64,000 nt of DNA from an uncultured Tenacibaculum sp. GTDB lineage: Bacteria; Bacteroidota; Bacteroidia; Flavobacteriales; Flavobacteriaceae. Position 1 is the stretch's first letter, and each line of letters opens with the position of its first letter. Under the pieces are notes generated by a model, which worked only from the letters and a program-made list of their open reading frames with translations, did not search any database and was not told the origin of the DNA. Both the position numbers and the translations under genes were made by a program. This document shows positions 26,674 through 34,742 of the stretch, in pieces. The stretch is from positions 1 to 64,000 of the forward strand of contig CANMJA010000023.1 of NCBI GenBank assembly GCA_947498055.1, given 5' to 3'.

Positions 26674-26681
26674 TAATTTTG
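26674..26681 (+). promoter_or_regulatory. -7 element TAATTTTG upstream of the YdjM-like gene
   Basis: It lies six bases before the start codon at 26688, again suggesting a transcript with almost no leader. Confidence 0.4.
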
Positions 26682-26687
26682 TAAAAT

Positions 26688-27716
26688 ATGGATTCATTAA
26701 CACAGATAGTTTTAGGTGCTGCTTGCGGAGAAATAGCTCTTGGAAAAAAAATTGGTAATAAAGCTTTATTATTTGGTGCTATTGGAGGTACTATACCTGA
26801 TTTAGATGTTTTTTTAGGGAAATTTTTTTATGACAATTCTATAGATCAATTAATTTTTCATAGAGGTTTTATGCACTCTATTTTATTCTCTATAATAGGT
26901 GCATTTGCTTTTGGCTATCTTACTTTTTGGCTATATGATACTAAAAAAAGAACAGCTACTACAGAACTTAAAGATTGGATTTGGTTATTTTTCTTATCCA
27001 TTTTTACACACCCTGTTTTAGATTGTTTTACTCCTTATGGAACGCAGTTATTTTTACCTTTTTCTAATTATCGGGTAGCTTTTAATAATATTTCTGTTGC
27101 CGATCCTTTTTACACACTTCCTTTTTTAATTTGTTTAATCATCTTAATGTTTTATAAGAGGACTAATTTTAAGAGAAAGAATTGGTTGAAAGCAGGTATT
27201 TACATTAGCTCTGCATATATGATATTTACTATTGGCAACAAACTATACATTGACTCTGTATTTAAAAAATCATTTAAAAAAGCGAACATTAAATACAATC
27301 GATTTACGGTACAGCCTTCTATTTTAAACAATATTTTATGGTATGGTGTTGCTGAAACTGATACCGATTATAAAGTAGCTTTTTACTCTTTATTGGATAA
27401 AAGCGCTACAGCTAATGATATAATTAGCATCCCAAAAAACCATGATTTAGCAAATATGAATCATTTCGATTTACAAAAATTATCTTGGTTTAGTAATGGT
27501 TATTACAATTTAGTTTCTTTAGAAAATGGAGAAATCAGATACAATGATTTACGATACCCTTTACTTAAAGAAAATAACCCGAATGCTTCCGTTTTTGGTT
27601 TTCTTTTATATAAAAATGAAAACAGATGGGATTATAAAAATGACACCGAACGTTTTAAAGATAGTTCTATTTCAGATATATGGAATACTATGTGGAAGCG
27701 ATTAAAAGGAAAATAA
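26688..27716 (+). CDS. YdjM/DUF457-type membrane-bound metal-dependent hydrolase
   Basis: A 342-residue membrane protein of the YdjM/YbcI family. The signature starts at the N-terminus: MDSLTQIVLGAACGEI, then GGTIPDLDVFLG (Asp pair), HRGFMHSILFS (two His) and THPVLDCFTPYGTQLFLPFS; together these form the presumed metal site facing the membrane. Several helices follow (for example FYTLPFLICLIILMFY). The E. coli relative was linked to the LexA regulon, but the substrate is unknown in all cases. The soluble C-terminal third probably faces the periplasm. Confidence 0.85.
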   Translation: MDSLTQIVLGAACGEIALGKKIGNKALLFGAIGGTIPDLDVFLGKFFYDNSIDQLIFHRGFMHSILFSIIGAFAFGYLTFWLYDTKKRTATTELKDWIWLFFLSIFTHPVLDCFTPYGTQLFLPFSNYRVAFNNISVADPFYTLPFLICLIILMFYKRTNFKRKNWLKAGIYISSAYMIFTIGNKLYIDSVFKKSFKKANIKYNRFTVQPSILNNILWYGVAETDTDYKVAFYSLLDKSATANDIISIPKNHDLANMNHFDLQKLSWFSNGYYNLVSLENGEIRYNDLRYPLLKENNPNASVFGFLLYKNENRWDYKNDTERFKDSSISDIWNTMWKRLKGK

Positions 27717-27785
27717 ATTTGGTAATTTATAGGTAGAAACTAGATGTTTTCTCATTTTCTTCTCTATTAAAAATTGAATTTTATA

Positions 27786-27818
27786 AAAAACCTTACAGTT
27801 TTTGAAAATCTGTAAGGT
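27786..27818 (-). terminator. Intrinsic terminator between convergent genes
   Basis: Stem CCTTACAG / CTGTAAGG with a 10-base loop, flanked by A and T runs. It can serve the YdjM-like gene (plus) and the gamma-lyase gene (minus). Confidence 0.55.
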
Positions 27819-27892
27819 CTTAGAGTTTTATTTTTTTAATGAATCTATTAAGCTGTGTTCTATTATTAATAAAAATCCAACGCACGTTACCA

Positions 27893-29110
27893 CTAAACTA
27901 ATACTTCTTTAAGAACACCTACTTCTATTATACATTTTTTCATAATATTGTACGTACGTTCAATATCATTATCTAAACCTATAGAAAAACGAATTAAACC
28001 ATCTGTTAATCCCATTTCTTTTTGTTCTTCTTCACTAATTTCTGAAGATGTTGAAGTACCTGGAGCAGAAAATAATGTTTTATAAAACCCTAGACTTACT
28101 GCTAAATATCCTAAGTTTCTATTTTGTATTAACTCCATCAATTCGTTTGCTTTGTCTAATGAACCTACATCTATAGTTAACATTCCTCCGTAGCCATATT
28201 CTTCGTTCATCATAGAGGTAAATAATTCATGAGATGGATGCGACTTTAAACCTGGATATACAGTTTTCAATCCGTCTGCTTCAAATTTACTTGCTAAGAA
28301 AATTGCATTCTTACTATGCTGTTTCATTCTAATATGTAATGTTCTCATATTTTTCAAAATAGAAGAAGCTCGTAAACTATCCATTGTAGATCCTAGTAAC
28401 ATACACGCCCCATCATTTACATTACGTAAATCATCTATAAATTGTTGGGTTCCACAAACTACTCCTCCAACTGTATCTGAAGATCCGTTAATGAATTTTG
28501 TTAAACTATGAATTACAATATCTGCCCCTAATTGACCTGGAGTAATAGATAAGGGTGAAAATGTATTATCTACGACTAATTTTAAATCATACTTTTTTGC
28601 TAAAGCGGCTAATGCTTTTATATCTGCCACTTCTAACAACGGATTGCTAACACTTTCGCAATACAATATTTTTGTGTTCTCTGTTATAGATGCCTCTACA
28701 ACATCTAATTTTGTTATATCTACAAAAGAGGTTTCTATCTTCAATTTTGGAGTGAAATTTTTTAAGAAAGCATACGTACCACCATAAATAGTTCTACTAG
28801 AAATTATATGGTCTCCCGATTTACATAATTGTAATAATACAGGAGTAATTGCTCCCATTCCAGAACCTGTTACATTAGCTGTTTCTGTTCCTTCCATTTC
28901 TGCTAAAGCTTCTCCCAAATATAAATTTGAAGGAGATGTATGTCTTGAATATAAATAACATCCATCTGCATTTCCTTCAAAAGTATCAAACATAGTTTTT
29001 GCTGATAAAAAAGTATATGTAGATGAATCTGATATGGATGGATTTACTCCTCCAAATTCTCCAAAGTATTGTAAATCTTGTATTTTATTTGCTGGTTTAA
29101 ATTTTTTCAT
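27893..29110 (-). CDS. Trans-sulfuration family PLP enzyme, probably methionine gamma-lyase
   Basis: A 405-residue cytosolic enzyme of the Cys/Met metabolism family. YSRHTSPSNLYLGEALAEME (residues 54-73) supplies Tyr and Arg that contact PLP phosphate from the neighbouring subunit, GSGMGAI binds phosphate, Asp181 in VVDNTFSPLSI pairs with the pyridine nitrogen, and Lys205 in HSLTKFINGSSD forms the internal aldimine. The family splits or builds C-S bonds; overall character suggests methionine gamma-lyase (to methanethiol, ammonia and 2-oxobutyrate), though cystathionine lyase activity cannot be ruled out. It is divergent from an Lrp-type regulator, which is the usual arrangement for amino-acid degradation genes and points to control by amino-acid supply. 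Confidence 0.85.
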   Translation of the reverse strand: MKKFKPANKIQDLQYFGEFGGVNPSISDSSTYTFLSAKTMFDTFEGNADGCYLYSRHTSPSNLYLGEALAEMEGTETANVTGSGMGAITPVLLQLCKSGDHIISSRTIYGGTYAFLKNFTPKLKIETSFVDITKLDVVEASITENTKILYCESVSNPLLEVADIKALAALAKKYDLKLVVDNTFSPLSITPGQLGADIVIHSLTKFINGSSDTVGGVVCGTQQFIDDLRNVNDGACMLLGSTMDSLRASSILKNMRTLHIRMKQHSKNAIFLASKFEADGLKTVYPGLKSHPSHELFTSMMNEEYGYGGMLTIDVGSLDKANELMELIQNRNLGYLAVSLGFYKTLFSAPGTSTSSEISEEEQKEMGLTDGLIRFSIGLDNDIERTYNIMKKCIIEVGVLKEVLV

Positions 29111-29267
29111 AATCGTCTGGTTTGTTATCTAACAAATGACCAAAATTTCAACACAAAAATCAATAAAAAACAAAAAATAAAGAATTAAAAACTATTTTTA
29201 ATTATTTTTATAGATTAAAAATCTGAATAACATTTATCTCTTAAATATTAATAGAATTATTTTCTAA

Positions 29268-29726
29268 ATGGAATTTGATAAAATTGACAAGAAACTTATA
29301 CATCTTTTACAAAAGAATAGTAAACAGACCACGAAACAACTTTCTTTACAACTAAACCTATCTGTTACTGCTGTATATGAACGGATTAAAAAACTAGAAA
29401 AAGAAAAAATAATTTCTAAGTATGTTGCTATTGTTGATCCTAAAAAAACGAATAGAGCTTTCTTAGTTTTTTGTCAGGTTAAATTAATACAACATTCTAG
29501 AGAGTTTCTATCTCTTTTCGAAAAAGAAATTTTAAAATTAGAGGAAGTTTCTGAATGTTTTCATATTAGTGGCGATTACGATTACCTGCTGAAAATTTAT
29601 GTGCAAGATATGCCAGAATACAGAGAGTTTATGGTTACTAAACTTACCACTATAAAACACATAGGAAGTACGCAAAGCTCTTTTATGATTGGTGAGGTAA
29701 AAAATTCGACTATTATAAATATCTAA
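29268..29726 (+). CDS. Lrp/AsnC family transcriptional regulator
   Basis: A 152-residue regulator. The N-terminal HTH is seen as IDKKLIHLLQKNSKQTTKQL followed by LSVTAVYERIKKLEKEKII, and the C-terminal ligand-binding RAM domain as VSECFHISGDYDYLLKIYVQ and MTKLTTIKHIGST. Lrp proteins sense amino acids and usually control a neighbouring gene; the divergent gamma-lyase gene, 157 bases away, is the likely target along with itself. The gene ends in a 4-base tail-to-tail overlap with the DUF4419 gene. Confidence 0.93.
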   Translation: MEFDKIDKKLIHLLQKNSKQTTKQLSLQLNLSVTAVYERIKKLEKEKIISKYVAIVDPKKTNRAFLVFCQVKLIQHSREFLSLFEKEILKLEEVSECFHISGDYDYLLKIYVQDMPEYREFMVTKLTTIKHIGSTQSSFMIGEVKNSTIINI

Positions 29727-31591
29727 AGCTGAATAACCACCTTACTATTTACCCGAATATGTTTCTTTGCTTCTAATTCTGATTCAAAATCATAATCAAG
29801 TGCTTTTCCTACTTCTGCTATTGCAGGAAACCACTTTTGAGGTAAACCCTTTAGTTTTTCCTTTACTTTAATTGTATATTTATTACTTGATTTATTATTA
29901 ACGAGAACGTTCGTTATTTTACCATTTGTTAAGACTGTGAATGACACTTTACTTCCCTTTAAGTACTCTATTTCTGATAAGTATGATTTTAGAAAAGACA
30001 AACTGCTTGCATAGGTTTTATGTTTTTTCAAATCATAAATAGCCTTTTTATATAAATTCCCAGCTTCCATTTCTGTTGGACTCCAATATCTATACTCTTT
30101 ATGTATTGAACTATTCGCATTCGCTTTAGGATAATTGTTTTCTATTTTTGGAGCGTTCTTTTTACATATCGCATAACTAATATAAGGTTCTAATGACTTA
30201 TCTTTATATTGTTTTGTTCCCATAAACCCAGCATAAACTTCTATTGGTGTTTTTTTATCCTCTAATAAATCATTCCAAGTTATATCTATTTGAGCTATTC
30301 CTGATGGAAAGTCATCTGTAGATAAAGTAGATAATAAATAATCTGACTCTTTAAAATATGGATTAAGCATGTATTCTTCTTTTACTTGATCTCCTTGAAA
30401 TTTTTCACTATACACTCCTGTTTCTTCTCCTCTTACTTTTAAATAAGGGAAAAATTTAACTATCCAACCTGAAATATAAAACGCATTGTACTCACTAGCA
30501 TTCTTATAAATATTATTCCAAAACACCTTATCTACATTTCCTTTTGAACTCTCTATAAATTGATTTAAAACTGGTAAAAGTTCCTCTATCCAATCATCTA
30601 AACCGTATCCTTTTAACCCTTGTACATTTTTATACAAATATTCCCAATCTAAAACATTCCCTTTAAGAGTTATATAAGGAATACCACAACCTGTTTCTGT
30701 AATATATTGAAAAGCTTGTTTAAAACTTTCTAATAATGTTATTTCATAAGATGATGTTATAATAGGAGTTGTTGTAGAGAATTTAGGTACTAATGTTTTA
30801 TATATGTCTTTATTTGTAAACTTTCTAGTTTCATTTGACAACAAAGTAATTAATTGTGCCCATTTCTCAGGACCATCCTCTAAACCATCTACTCTAAATT
30901 TAATCTCTTTTGGTTTCTTCTTTTTAAATACTTTAGGTGCTAACTTTTTGAAATTTTTATTTAAATGTATTGAAAAACCCTGGCTAATTGTAAGCCATAT
31001 AATATCTGGAGATAATATTAAAGGGCGATGCATATCATATGCATCTTCTACTGTTTGTATGAAACTGTTGTTAGTTGTTGGTATCAAATTAACCTCTTTA
31101 GTTTCTTTAGGTATAAAATAAATTTGTTTTCCAGTTTTAAATTCTATTGCTTTTTTTGATGTTATTGTTTTTAAAAATGTGGTTGCCTTTGTTACTTTAG
31201 AAACTATAAATTGTTGTGCTTTTATTTTAGAAAAGTATTTTTCCTTTTCTGAAATAAAAGCGTCAAAAACGTACGCTCTTTTATTTTTATATTTTATTGC
31301 TACCCAATACCCAGAAACTGTCTTACCTTCATCTTCTATTTCTAGCATTTTATTCGTTTTTTGTAAAACTTCTACAGATGTTAAATAAGGAAGTTTACCT
31401 ATTCTACGAGCATTTAAACTTGGAGCATTACGAACACTCAATCCGCTTTTTGCTGTTACTATGATTATTGAATCTGACTGATTATGATAAAATCTAGAAT
31501 TTTTTGTACCTACTCCTTCTTTTTTAAAATTCATACTATTACAAATAGCATATTGCAGTATAAATATTAATACTAAAATTATTTTTTTCAT
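29723..31591 (-). CDS. Secreted SH3-domain/DUF4419 protein
   Basis: A 622-residue exported protein. The signal peptide is MKKIILVLIFILQYAICNS. An SH3b-like domain follows at about residues 42-115 (VTAKSGLSVRNAPSLNARRI ... GYWVAIKYKNKRAYVFDAF), a type that often binds cell-wall or other surface ligands. The large middle part is DUF4419, seen as LSPDIIWLTISQGFSIHLNK and GAG-like YFP-rich segments (GWIVKFFPYLKV). The final 130 residues are separate and unassigned. Function is unknown. Its stop codon overlaps the convergent Lrp gene. The upstream flank holds the terminator of hppA. Confidence 0.78.
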   Translation of the reverse strand: MKKIILVLIFILQYAICNSMNFKKEGVGTKNSRFYHNQSDSIIIVTAKSGLSVRNAPSLNARRIGKLPYLTSVEVLQKTNKMLEIEDEGKTVSGYWVAIKYKNKRAYVFDAFISEKEKYFSKIKAQQFIVSKVTKATTFLKTITSKKAIEFKTGKQIYFIPKETKEVNLIPTTNNSFIQTVEDAYDMHRPLILSPDIIWLTISQGFSIHLNKNFKKLAPKVFKKKKPKEIKFRVDGLEDGPEKWAQLITLLSNETRKFTNKDIYKTLVPKFSTTTPIITSSYEITLLESFKQAFQYITETGCGIPYITLKGNVLDWEYLYKNVQGLKGYGLDDWIEELLPVLNQFIESSKGNVDKVFWNNIYKNASEYNAFYISGWIVKFFPYLKVRGEETGVYSEKFQGDQVKEEYMLNPYFKESDYLLSTLSTDDFPSGIAQIDITWNDLLEDKKTPIEVYAGFMGTKQYKDKSLEPYISYAICKKNAPKIENNYPKANANSSIHKEYRYWSPTEMEAGNLYKKAIYDLKKHKTYASSLSFLKSYLSEIEYLKGSKVSFTVLTNGKITNVLVNNKSSNKYTIKVKEKLKGLPQKWFPAIAEVGKALDYDFESELEAKKHIRVNSKVVIQL

Positions 31592-31692
31592 ATCTTATTT
31601 TTACTATTCTAGGTTTTCTCTATTATTTTTTAATGAGTATATATAATAATATATTAAATTCTTAGTATTCTTAAGAAACATACTAAACGATT

Positions 31693-31730
31693 AAAAACCT
31701 TGCAAATTATATAAAATACAAGGTTTTTTA
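31693..31730 (-). terminator. Intrinsic terminator of the membrane pyrophosphatase gene
   Basis: Perfect 10-bp stem AAAAACCTTG/CAAGGTTTTT (31693-31702 with 31719-31728), 20 bases past the hppA stop codon on the minus strand. Confidence 0.75.
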
Positions 31731-31749
31731 TTATTTTATCTCTACTAAC

Positions 31750-33999
31750 TTATTTCTTTTTAAAATCTAAGACTAAAGCTGTTTTATCCTTTTTAAACAA
31801 TTCTTCTTTAATTTCTTTTTTTATTTCCGTTGAAGCCTGCTCACCTGAAGAATGTCCTCCTAAAATTGGAGCAATTACTAAGCCAACCAAACAAGTTAAT
31901 TTAATTAAAATATTCATGGAAGGGCCTGAAGTATCTTTAAAAGGATCTCCTACAGTATCTCCAGTAACGGCAGCTTTATGCGCATCAGAGCCTTTATAGG
32001 TCATTTCTCCATTAATTTCTACACCTGCTTCAAAAGATTTTTTTGCATTATCCCAAGCTCCACCTGCATTATTTTGAAAAATAGCCCACATTACACCAGA
32101 AACACATACACCAGCCATATAACCACCTAAAGCTTCGGCCTTAAAAATAACTCCGATTAAAATAGGTGTTATAATTGTTATTAATCCTGGTAAAATCATT
32201 TCTCTCAATGCTGCCTTTGTAGAAATATCTACGCATTTTGCATATTCTGGAGTGCCCGTTCCTTCCATAATTCCAGGAATTTCTCTAAACTGACGACGTA
32301 CTTCATGTACCATTTCCATGGCAGCTTTTCCTACAGACTCCATTGCTAAAGCAGAAAAAATAACAGGAATCATTCCACCTACAAATAACATTGCTAAAAC
32401 ATCTGCTTTAAAAATATTAATCCCATCGATACCAGTGAAAGTTACATATGCAGCAAACAAAGCTAAAGCTGTTAAAGCTGCAGATGCAATTGCAAATCCT
32501 TTTCCTACTGCTGCTGTTGTGTTACCTACAGAATCTAAAATATCTGTACGTTCGCGAACATGGTCCTCTAACTCACTCATTTCGGCAACTCCTCCTGCAT
32601 TATCTGCAATAGGCCCAAAACCATCAATAGCTAATTGCATGGCAGTTGTTGCCATCATTGCAGAAGCAGCTAAAGCAACTCCGTAAAAGCCTGCCAATGC
32701 ATAAGACCCATAAATGGCAGCTGCAAATAAAATAACCGACAAAAAAGTAGACTTCATTCCTACTGCTAAACCCGCTATAATATTAGTTCCTGCTCCTGTA
32801 GCACTGTTTTGTACAATGTTTAAAACTGGTTTTTTTCCTAAACTTGTATAGTAAGCTGTTACCATAGAAATTAATGCTCCAACAGCTAAACCAATCATAC
32901 AAGTATAAAACACATGCCGAGAAGGTATATTTTTCACCCCTTCTCCAAAAAATTCCATTTTTAATGTCTCTGGTAACATCCATTGAATTAAAAACCAACT
33001 TGCAATTAAAGTGATAATCATAGAAGCCCAATTTCCAGTATCTAATGCCTTTTGTACTTGCGCTTCTTTTGCGCTATTATCTTTAACTTTTACTAAAAAA
33101 GTTCCTATAATTGAAGCTACAATTCCTACTCCAGCAATAACTAGCGGTAATAAAATAGGTCCCATTCCATTAAATGCATCTGTAAATTGCGTGGTAGAAG
33201 ACATATCTCTTATTACATAATTCCCTAAAACCATTGCTGCAAGTACTGTAGCTACATAAGAGCCAAACAAATCTGCTCCCATTCCTGCAACATCTCCAAC
33301 ATTGTCTCCTACATTATCTGCAATTGTAGCTGGATTACGTGGATCATCTTCTGGAATTCCTGCTTCTACCTTACCAACTAAATCTGCTCCAACATCTGCT
33401 GCTTTTGTATAAATACCTCCTCCAACACGAGCAAATAATGCTATAGACTCCGCTCCTAAAGAAAATCCAGCTAGGGCTTCTAAAACAACTGTCATATTAT
33501 TATAAAAAGAACCTTCAGTTCCCATAAATTGACTCGTAAAGAAAATAAAGAATAAACTCAATCCCAATACCGCTAATCCTGCAACACCTAAGCCCATTAC
33601 TATTCCTCCACCAAAAGACACTTTTAACGCTTGTGGTAAACTAGTTTTTGCTGCTTCTGCTGTTCTGGCATTTGCATCGGTTGCTATTCGCATTCCTATA
33701 TTACCAGCTAAAGCCGAAAAAACGGCTCCAATTATAAACGCTGGAACAATCATCCAACTTGTGGTTTCTATTAATGTTGAAATTATGAAGAGTGCTATAG
33801 AAGCTATTAGCACAAAAATTAGTAGTAATCTATACTCGGCTGCTAAAAAAGCTAGAGCACCTTCTTTAATACTTTTTGATATGGATTGCATTTTTTCTCC
33901 TCCAGGATCTTGTTTTTTTACCCAAGACATCTTTAGCATCATAAAAATTAATCCTAATACTGCCAAAATTATTGGCGCATATACTATATTTGATTCCAT
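31750..33999 (-). CDS. hppA: Membrane-bound ion-pumping pyrophosphatase (K+-dependent type)
   Basis: A 749-residue protein with about 16 membrane helices that uses pyrophosphate cleavage to pump ions. The substrate-binding loop [20 protein letters not shown], followed by [20 protein letters not shown], is unmistakable, as is [21 protein letters not shown] in the second half. The K+-dependence site reads [11 protein letters not shown]: Ala rather than Lys at the key position (and Gly three residues on), which marks the K+-dependent branch, including Na+-pumping and dual Na+/H+-pumping members. A Na+ pump would suit the marine-type lifestyle, but the pumped ion cannot be decided by eye. It is followed upstream (minus strand order) by the soluble pyrophosphatase gene 118 bases away. 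Confidence 0.95.
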   Translation of the reverse strand: MESNIVYAPIILAVLGLIFMMLKMSWVKKQDPGGEKMQSISKSIKEGALAFLAAEYRLLLIFVLIASIALFIISTLIETTSWMIVPAFIIGAVFSALAGNIGMRIATDANARTAEAAKTSLPQALKVSFGGGIVMGLGVAGLAVLGLSLFFIFFTSQFMGTEGSFYNNMTVVLEALAGFSLGAESIALFARVGGGIYTKAADVGADLVGKVEAGIPEDDPRNPATIADNVGDNVGDVAGMGADLFGSYVATVLAAMVLGNYVIRDMSSTTQFTDAFNGMGPILLPLVIAGVGIVASIIGTFLVKVKDNSAKEAQVQKALDTGNWASMIITLIASWFLIQWMLPETLKMEFFGEGVKNIPSRHVFYTCMIGLAVGALISMVTAYYTSLGKKPVLNIVQNSATGAGTNIIAGLAVGMKSTFLSVILFAAAIYGSYALAGFYGVALAASAMMATTAMQLAIDGFGPIADNAGGVAEMSELEDHVRERTDILDSVGNTTAAVGKGFAIASAALTALALFAAYVTFTGIDGINIFKADVLAMLFVGGMIPVIFSALAMESVGKAAMEMVHEVRRQFREIPGIMEGTGTPEYAKCVDISTKAALREMILPGLITIITPILIGVIFKAEALGGYMAGVCVSGVMWAIFQNNAGGAWDNAKKSFEAGVEINGEMTYKGSDAHKAAVTGDTVGDPFKDTSGPSMNILIKLTCLVGLVIAPILGGHSSGEQASTEIKKEIKEELFKKDKTALVLDFKKK

Positions 34000-34062
34000 A
34001 TTTAGTTAATTGATTTGTTAATTTGTTTTTATAAATATAACAAAATCAACAACTAAACAAAA

Positions 34063-34094
34063 AAAGCCATTCAGAATAAACGGAATGGCTTGTT
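34063..34094 (-). terminator. Intrinsic terminator of the soluble pyrophosphatase gene
   Basis: Stem AGCCATTC/GAATGGCT (34065-34072 with 34083-34090), A run on the left for minus-strand transcription. It shows that ppa and hppA are separate units. Confidence 0.7.
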
Positions 34095-34117
34095 ACTTTT
34101 TTGAAAAAAAATCTTAA

Positions 34118-34645
34118 TTATATTTTAAAATCTCCTCGTTCTTTATGCTCACTATTTTCATAACGCTCAATACACTTATCTAATATTTCATAAGCCTCAT
34201 CTGCATCTCCCCAATCTCCAATATCTACCTTTTTTTTCTCTAAATCTTTATATACTTGAAAAAAGTGTGTGATTTCTTTCTGACGGTGCGGATTTAAATC
34301 TGACAAGTCATTATATTTATTCCAAATAGGGTCAGAAACAGGTACACAAACAATTTTTTCATCTGGTCCTTTCTCGTCAGCCATGTGAAAAACTCCAATA
34401 GGTTTTACCTCCATAACACACATAGGAAAGGTTGGTTCTGCTCCTAACACTAAAACATCTAATGGATCTCCATCTAAAGCTAATGTTTCTGGAATAAAAC
34501 CATAATCTCCAGGATACATCATTGATGAAAATAACATTCTATCAAAACGGATTTTCCCTAAATCAAAATCGTATTCGTATTTATTTCTACTTCCTTTTGG
34601 TATTTCTATTAATACATCAACAGTTTGTTTCTCTTTTGCTGTCAT
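34118..34645 (-). CDS. ppa: Inorganic pyrophosphatase (family I)
   Basis: A 175-residue cytosolic enzyme hydrolysing pyrophosphate from biosynthesis. The family I metal-binding signature DGDPLDVLVLG is present, with IPKGSRNKYEYD near the N-terminus and the C-terminal VYKDLEKKKVDIGDWGDADE. ATG 34645 (MTAKEKQTVDV) is chosen; an upstream in-frame start would add 21 residues foreign to the family. It lies next to the membrane pyrophosphatase gene, so the cell keeps both an energy-wasting and an energy-saving route for pyrophosphate. A terminator separates the two. Confidence 0.95.
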   Translation of the reverse strand: MTAKEKQTVDVLIEIPKGSRNKYEYDFDLGKIRFDRMLFSSMMYPGDYGFIPETLALDGDPLDVLVLGAEPTFPMCVMEVKPIGVFHMADEKGPDEKIVCVPVSDPIWNKYNDLSDLNPHRQKEITHFFQVYKDLEKKKVDIGDWGDADEAYEILDKCIERYENSEHKERGDFKI

Positions 34646-34742
34646 ATTTGTTTTCTTCGTTTCAAAAATTCGGATTACAAAACTACACATAATTTGCAGT
34701 TCAACCACAAGAATTTAAGGTTATTTTTAAGTTAAATAATGA

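Noticed and set aside
29111..29267. Riboswitch (SAM or similar) before the methionine-related gene
   Set aside because: I saw no conserved riboswitch core on the minus strand; an Lrp-type regulator explains control.
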